A stretch of 25,267 nt of DNA from a virus: positions 1-25,267 of IMG/VR virus record IMGVR_UViG_3300046529_000415. The stretch is one strand, 5' to 3'. Numbering within the stretch: the first letter of the stretch is position 1; the number at the start of each line of letters is the position of its first letter. A program made the position numbers and the translations under genes. Below, in pieces: positions 21,814 to 25,267 of this stretch. The notes under the pieces were generated by a model. The model did not search any database and was not told the DNA's origin. It saw nothing but the letters and a program-made list of their open reading frames with translations.

Positions 21814-23616
21814 GTGGCTTTCTACGACACCACTTTCTATTGCAACGCTGGCGACCAGAGCACGACGGGCCACTATGCCGTCGCGAAGAGGCCGCAAAAC
21901 ACCGCGGTCGTTGCGGGTCAGCTATGCCGCCAGTTCACAGCGCCTGCGGTCGGCAGCGAGCGGGTATTTGTCTGCATCGTGGCGGGCACGACTGCGAACG
22001 TTACCGACGCGACCTGGGTGCTCACACGCGGCGCCAAGACCACGGACGGCACCGCGACGTGGCAGGAATGCACCGGGATGGCCGCCGTCAACGGCGACCT
22101 GACCAACACCGTTAATTGGACCCAGGCCAAGGCGATCGGCGCGCCTACGCTTGGCGCGATTATCCAGCGTAACAATGGCGCGAGCTACTGGATTTGCACC
22201 ACGGCTGGCTCGATGGGAGCGAGCGAACCTGCGTGGCCGAACAACACGGCAGGGACCACGCAGGCGGACGGAACGACGACGTGGACGTGCCTGGGCGCGG
22301 TCGGCAATTTCACCAAGGGCGCAGCGCCGCATGCACGGCTCGCCAATGCTTGCGCGGTGTCTTGGTTTGCTGTCGGCAACACGATCTACGTCGGCGACAA
22401 CCACGCCGAGTCGCAGGCAACGACCATCACCATCACGCCGCTGGCGAATCAGGCAACGATGGGCAGGATCGTCTGCCATAACCATTCCGGCAGCTATCCG
22501 CCGGCAGCGACCGATCTGGCGACCACAGCGACGATCTCGACAACCGCGGCGGCGAGCATCAATTTTAATCCTACTGGAACATTTTATGTTTATGGGTTGA
22601 CGTTCATTGCCGGCGTCGGACAATCGACTGGAGCAGTTATACAGCTCACTCCTTCTAATGTTTTTTACTATTTCGACAACTGTACTTTCAAAATAGCTAC
22701 CACCGCGAGCGCTGGTGCGGCCATAGGTGTAAGCACCAGCGCTGCTGGTAACGTATTCTGGAACAATTGCCAAGTCAGCTTTGGTAATGCTGCGCAATAT
22801 ATTGTTCCTGAAATAGTTAATTTTACCTGGGCCAACACCGGGCAGGTATTGGCAAGCGGATCGACGGTGCCGACCAATCTTGTTGGTCAGTCTGCCGGTA
22901 GTTTTTTGAGCAATGTCACGCTCGAAGCCCTCGATCTTAGTCAGGTTACTTCTGTTTTTGGGATGCCGACCAACGTTTCGCAAGGCAACTGGGTCGCCAA
23001 GGACTGCAAGCTCAACGCTTCCGCGACGTTTGCGACCCCGCTGAACACCGGTCAAGCAGTTCAATACATACGTGCCGATAGCGGGGTCACTGCCTACAAG
23101 TCAGCGCGCTATCTTTATGAAGGCACCGAGACGACGGAGACCTCGATCACCCGCATCGGCGGCGCTGTCGATGCGGCTGGGCAGGCGCAGTCCCGCAAGA
23201 TTGTCACCACGTCGAACCCGCAATGGCTGCGGCCGTTCAAAGCCGAGCCCTACGCAATATGGAATCCGACTACTGGCGCTGATGTGACCGTGACCGTATT
23301 CGGCACCATCAACGCCGGTGCGCTGCCGAACAATGACGACATCTGGCTGGAGGTGGAATACCTCGGCTCGTCGTCGGTCCCGATCGGCACTATCGTCGCC
23401 TCGACGAAGGCCAACCTGCTGGCGGCGAACGCGGCAGTGTCGTCGGACGGCTCGACCTGGAACGGCGGCGGCAGCGGCGCAGGCTGGAGCCCATTCAAGC
23501 TCACCATAACGCTATCCTCGCCGCAGCCCGGCATGGCCGGTTACTTGCACGCGCGGGTGCGCGCCGCGAAGCCGAGCACGACGGTCTATATCGATCCAAA
23601 GATCGTTCTTACTTGA
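21814..23616 (+). CDS. Large tail fibre / receptor-binding protein
   Basis: A 600-residue protein with AAGGAT eight bases before a GTG start. The N-terminal 180 residues contain repeated Trp-based units (TTDGTATWQECTG and ASYWICTTAGSMGASEPAW then TTTWTCLG) typical of phage fibres. About 200-400 has the Asn/Ser/Thr ladder of a right-handed beta-helix (TFYVYGLTFIAG, VFYYFDNCTFKIAT, NVFWNNCQVSFG). The C-terminus is a separate beta-sandwich (IWLEVEYLGSSSVPIGT, LHARVRAAKPSTTVYIDPK). DNA at about 22560-22960 is clearly AT-richer than the flanks, as expected if the beta-helix segment is exchanged between phages. Carbohydrate depolymerase activity is possible but no catalytic set is identified. Confidence 0.82.
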   Translation: MAFYDTTFYCNAGDQSTTGHYAVAKRPQNTAVVAGQLCRQFTAPAVGSERVFVCIVAGTTANVTDATWVLTRGAKTTDGTATWQECTGMAAVNGDLTNTVNWTQAKAIGAPTLGAIIQRNNGASYWICTTAGSMGASEPAWPNNTAGTTQADGTTTWTCLGAVGNFTKGAAPHARLANACAVSWFAVGNTIYVGDNHAESQATTITITPLANQATMGRIVCHNHSGSYPPAATDLATTATISTTAAASINFNPTGTFYVYGLTFIAGVGQSTGAVIQLTPSNVFYYFDNCTFKIATTASAGAAIGVSTSAAGNVFWNNCQVSFGNAAQYIVPEIVNFTWANTGQVLASGSTVPTNLVGQSAGSFLSNVTLEALDLSQVTSVFGMPTNVSQGNWVAKDCKLNASATFATPLNTGQAVQYIRADSGVTAYKSARYLYEGTETTETSITRIGGAVDAAGQAQSRKIVTTSNPQWLRPFKAEPYAIWNPTTGADVTVTVFGTINAGALPNNDDIWLEVEYLGSSSVPIGTIVASTKANLLAANAAVSSDGSTWNGGGSGAGWSPFKLTITLSSPQPGMAGYLHARVRAAKPSTTVYIDPKIVLT

Positions 23617-23630
23617 CGGAGAAAAGGATT

Positions 23631-24218
23631 ATGGACGAGCAGGAACGCGCAAAGGCGCGCGAATGCAACGACGCATTCGTAATTCGTGGAAGCGGTCTCG
23701 GAGAGCATGCGGAAGCGCACGGTCGCTACGAGATCGAATGCATCGGGGCGGACGGCAAGCTCAAATGGCGCGATACGATCGACAACGTGGTCACCACCGT
23801 CGGCAAGAACCTGGCACTGGACTCGTTCCTCGCCGGGGCGGCGTACACGGTGACCGGGCCTTACATGGGCCCGATCTCGTCGGTGTCCTATACGGCGGTC
23901 GCGGCCGGCGACACGATGGCGTCGCATACTGGATGGCTGGAGGCGGGCGGCATCAACGCACCGACCTATACCGGCAACCGCAAGACCGCGGTGTGGTCGG
24001 CGGCCTCGGCGGGGTCTAAGGCGCTGTCGGCGGCACTGTCGTTCGCCATCACGAGCACCGGGACGATAAAGGGCGCATTCCTATGCTTCGGCAGTGGGGC
24101 GGTCGCCACCAAGGACGACGCCAACGGCACGCTGTGGTCGGCCGGCACGTTCTCGACCGGCGACAAAGCGGTGGTGAATGGGGATCAGTTGAACGTCAAT
24201 TACTCGACAAGTCTTTGA
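23631..24218 (+). CDS. Phage tail fibre-associated protein
   Basis: A 195-residue protein. ATG 23631 is preferred because AAAAGGA precedes it; a TTG at 23613 inside the previous gene is the longer alternative. After a charged N-terminus, the phrase GKNLALDSFLAG (about 60-71) and later strands (VSYTAVAAGDTMASHTGW, GNRKTAVWSAASAG, LSFAITSTGTIKGAFLCFG) form a Ser/Thr/Gly/Ala-rich beta domain that I recognise as common in phage proteins of unknown function at the end of tail clusters. A fibre cap or chaperone is a guess. The 61 bases after its stop hold nothing I recognise. Confidence 0.75.
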   Translation: MDEQERAKARECNDAFVIRGSGLGEHAEAHGRYEIECIGADGKLKWRDTIDNVVTTVGKNLALDSFLAGAAYTVTGPYMGPISSVSYTAVAAGDTMASHTGWLEAGGINAPTYTGNRKTAVWSAASAGSKALSAALSFAITSTGTIKGAFLCFGSGAVATKDDANGTLWSAGTFSTGDKAVVNGDQLNVNYSTSL

Positions 24219-24279
24219 TCTTTCTACTGTTTTCTCCTCTGGACGGCAAGATCTTCATCGACAGCGCGAGACTATAACC

Positions 24280-24507
24280 ATGGTCGTCTCCGAAGAGGCC
24301 GCGAAGGTCGCAAACACCGCGATCGACGCCATGAAGTCAACGCCGCTCGCGATTGCGCTTCTGCTGGTGAACATCGGATTTCTCAGCTTCGCGGCCTATG
24401 TGCTCGGGCAGGTCGCCGCAAACGCCTCAGAGCGCAACAAGACGCAGAGCGATCTAATCGCCAGCCTTGTCCGCGATATCCGCGACTGCCGAGCGCCGAC
24501 GCCATGA
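24280..24507 (+). CDS. Single-membrane-span protein, holin candidate
   Basis: A 75-residue protein with one hydrophobic segment (about residues 22-45, LAIALLLVNIGFLSFAAYVLG), a short polar N-terminus and a charged C-terminal helix (SERNKTQSDLIASLVRDIRD). It overlaps the endolysin start by ATGA, the usual holin-endolysin arrangement. Size and topology match small single-span holins, but also anti-holins or spanin-like accessory proteins. The call comes from topology plus neighbourhood; no sequence family is recognised. Confidence 0.65.
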   Translation: MVVSEEAAKVANTAIDAMKSTPLAIALLLVNIGFLSFAAYVLGQVAANASERNKTQSDLIASLVRDIRDCRAPTP

Positions 24508-25267
24508 CCACGCAGCTCCGCGGCAAGGTTTCGTGGTTCGGGGGGCCGAACGACACTGGCATCTCATCGAGCGAAGGGCTCGCCTTCATCTACTCGGTCG
24601 ACATGGCGCCGCACCTGTTCCTGCCGACGCAGCCGCCCGGCACGACCGGGCTGGCGCGCAGACTCGATCCGAGCAAATTCTACATCGCGTGCCGGTGGGA
24701 CTACGAAGCCCCAGGCACGTCCAAGGACGACTTGCTCGATGTCACAGTTTTGGTGCGCGCGCCCAAGACCGGCAAAGCGTTCATCTGCGACCCGGCGGAC
24801 TGGGGTCCGCACACCAATACCGGGCGCGTCGCTGACATCTCGCCCGGCCTCATGGACGCGCTCGGCATCCAGACCGACGACGAGGTAGAGGTGACATTTC
24901 CGTTGGAACAGGAAGGAGCAGCCGCCGTGCCATACGATCGCGTCGCCATATCTTCCGGCCATGGCGCCCTGGTGCGAGGCGCCAGCGGGGTGCTCGACGA
25001 GGTCGACGAGGCGCGCCGCGTAGTCGAAGCTGTGGCCGACAAGCTCGCCGCGCGCGGCGTCGATGTCGTGGTGTTTCACGACGACACCTCGACCACGCAA
25101 AGCCAGAACCTCGATGCCATCGTGTCGTGGCACAACAAGCAGGACCGCGAGCTGGACGTGAGCGTCCATTTCAACGCCTACGTCGAAACAACGAAGCCGA
25201 TGGGGACCGAGGTGCTCTACGTCACCCAGTCTGCGCTCGCGGGCGAGATGAGCGCGGCCATTGCGGA
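24504..25267 (+). CDS. Endolysin: DPBB-like domain fused to N-acetylmuramoyl-L-alanine amidase (3' partial)
   Basis: At least 254 residues, cut by the window end. Residues about 5-132 look like a double-psi beta-barrel (RlpA-like: KVSWFGGPNDTG, FYIACRWDY, KAFICDPADWGPHTNTGRVA then DISPGLMDALGI). Residues from about 143 are an Amidase_3 zinc amidase that would cut the peptide side chain from muramic acid. Visible metal ligands are H153 in SSGHG, E169 in the helix DEVDEARRVVEAV, and H222 in SVHFNAY. The catalytic Glu near the C-terminus lies beyond the window. The start ATG overlaps the holin candidate's stop. No signal peptide is present, so export would need the holin. The N-terminal barrel may be a cell-wall-binding or glycan domain. 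Confidence 0.88.
   Translation, partial: MTTQLRGKVSWFGGPNDTGISSSEGLAFIYSVDMAPHLFLPTQPPGTTGLARRLDPSKFYIACRWDYEAPGTSKDDLLDVTVLVRAPKTGKAFICDPADWGPHTNTGRVADISPGLMDALGIQTDDEVEVTFPLEQEGAAAVPYDRVAISSGHGALVRGASGVLDEVDEARRVVEAVADKLAARGVDVVVFHDDTSTTQSQNLDAIVSWHNKQDRELDVSVHFNAYVETTKPMGTEVLYVTQSALAGEMSAAIA

Noticed and set aside
1-25267. tRNA, rRNA, CRISPR array, integrase or attachment site
   Set aside because: No cloverleaf-like sequence, regular spaced repeats, recombinase motifs or flanking direct repeats were seen on either strand.

Overview
The window reads as the late structural region of a siphophage or prophage from a GC-rich alphaproteobacterium, probably Bradyrhizobium/Rhodopseudomonas-like. 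This rests on GC-rich codon usage, an HK97-type head, a long tape measure, and genes packed into one translationally coupled + strand operon with GTGA, ATGA and TTGA stop/start overlaps. No integrase, repressor, terminase, tRNA, CRISPR or attachment site is visible, so lysogen versus free virus cannot be decided from this sequence.

Layout. Head module (1-11400): the tail end of an unknown gene; a small conserved gene; a fused HK97 prohead protease/major capsid protein; a small charged protein; the portal, unusually placed after the capsid; an inserted HNH endonuclease with a NUMOD-like tail; two collagen-like proteins flanking three small or repetitive putative virion proteins; a gp6-like head-tail connector; a three-gene enzyme cassette (DUF115/MptE-like, GT9-like glycosyltransferase, SAM methyltransferase); then head-completion and tail-terminator candidates.

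Tail module (11403-24218): tail tube, a two-frame tail-assembly chaperone, a minus-strand exported HNH nuclease that interrupts the operon, a DUF6441-like protein, the tape measure, a non-coding stretch with a perfect hairpin and a pentanucleotide array, a small tail protein, a stand-alone RNA polymerase alpha-CTD-like protein, a baseplate-hub candidate, and a run of fibre/receptor-binding proteins with AT-richer internal blocks. Lysis module (24280-end): a one-TM holin candidate overlapping a DPBB plus Amidase_3 endolysin that runs off the window.

The most unusual items are: the alpha-CTD-like gene inside the tail operon; the candidate virion-glycosylation cassette; a parS-like palindrome (14 of 16 positions) beside a 22-bp tandem duplication at a gene junction; the exported HNH nuclease; the pentamer array with a hairpin after the tape measure; and an HNH insertion whose frame runs into the next gene.
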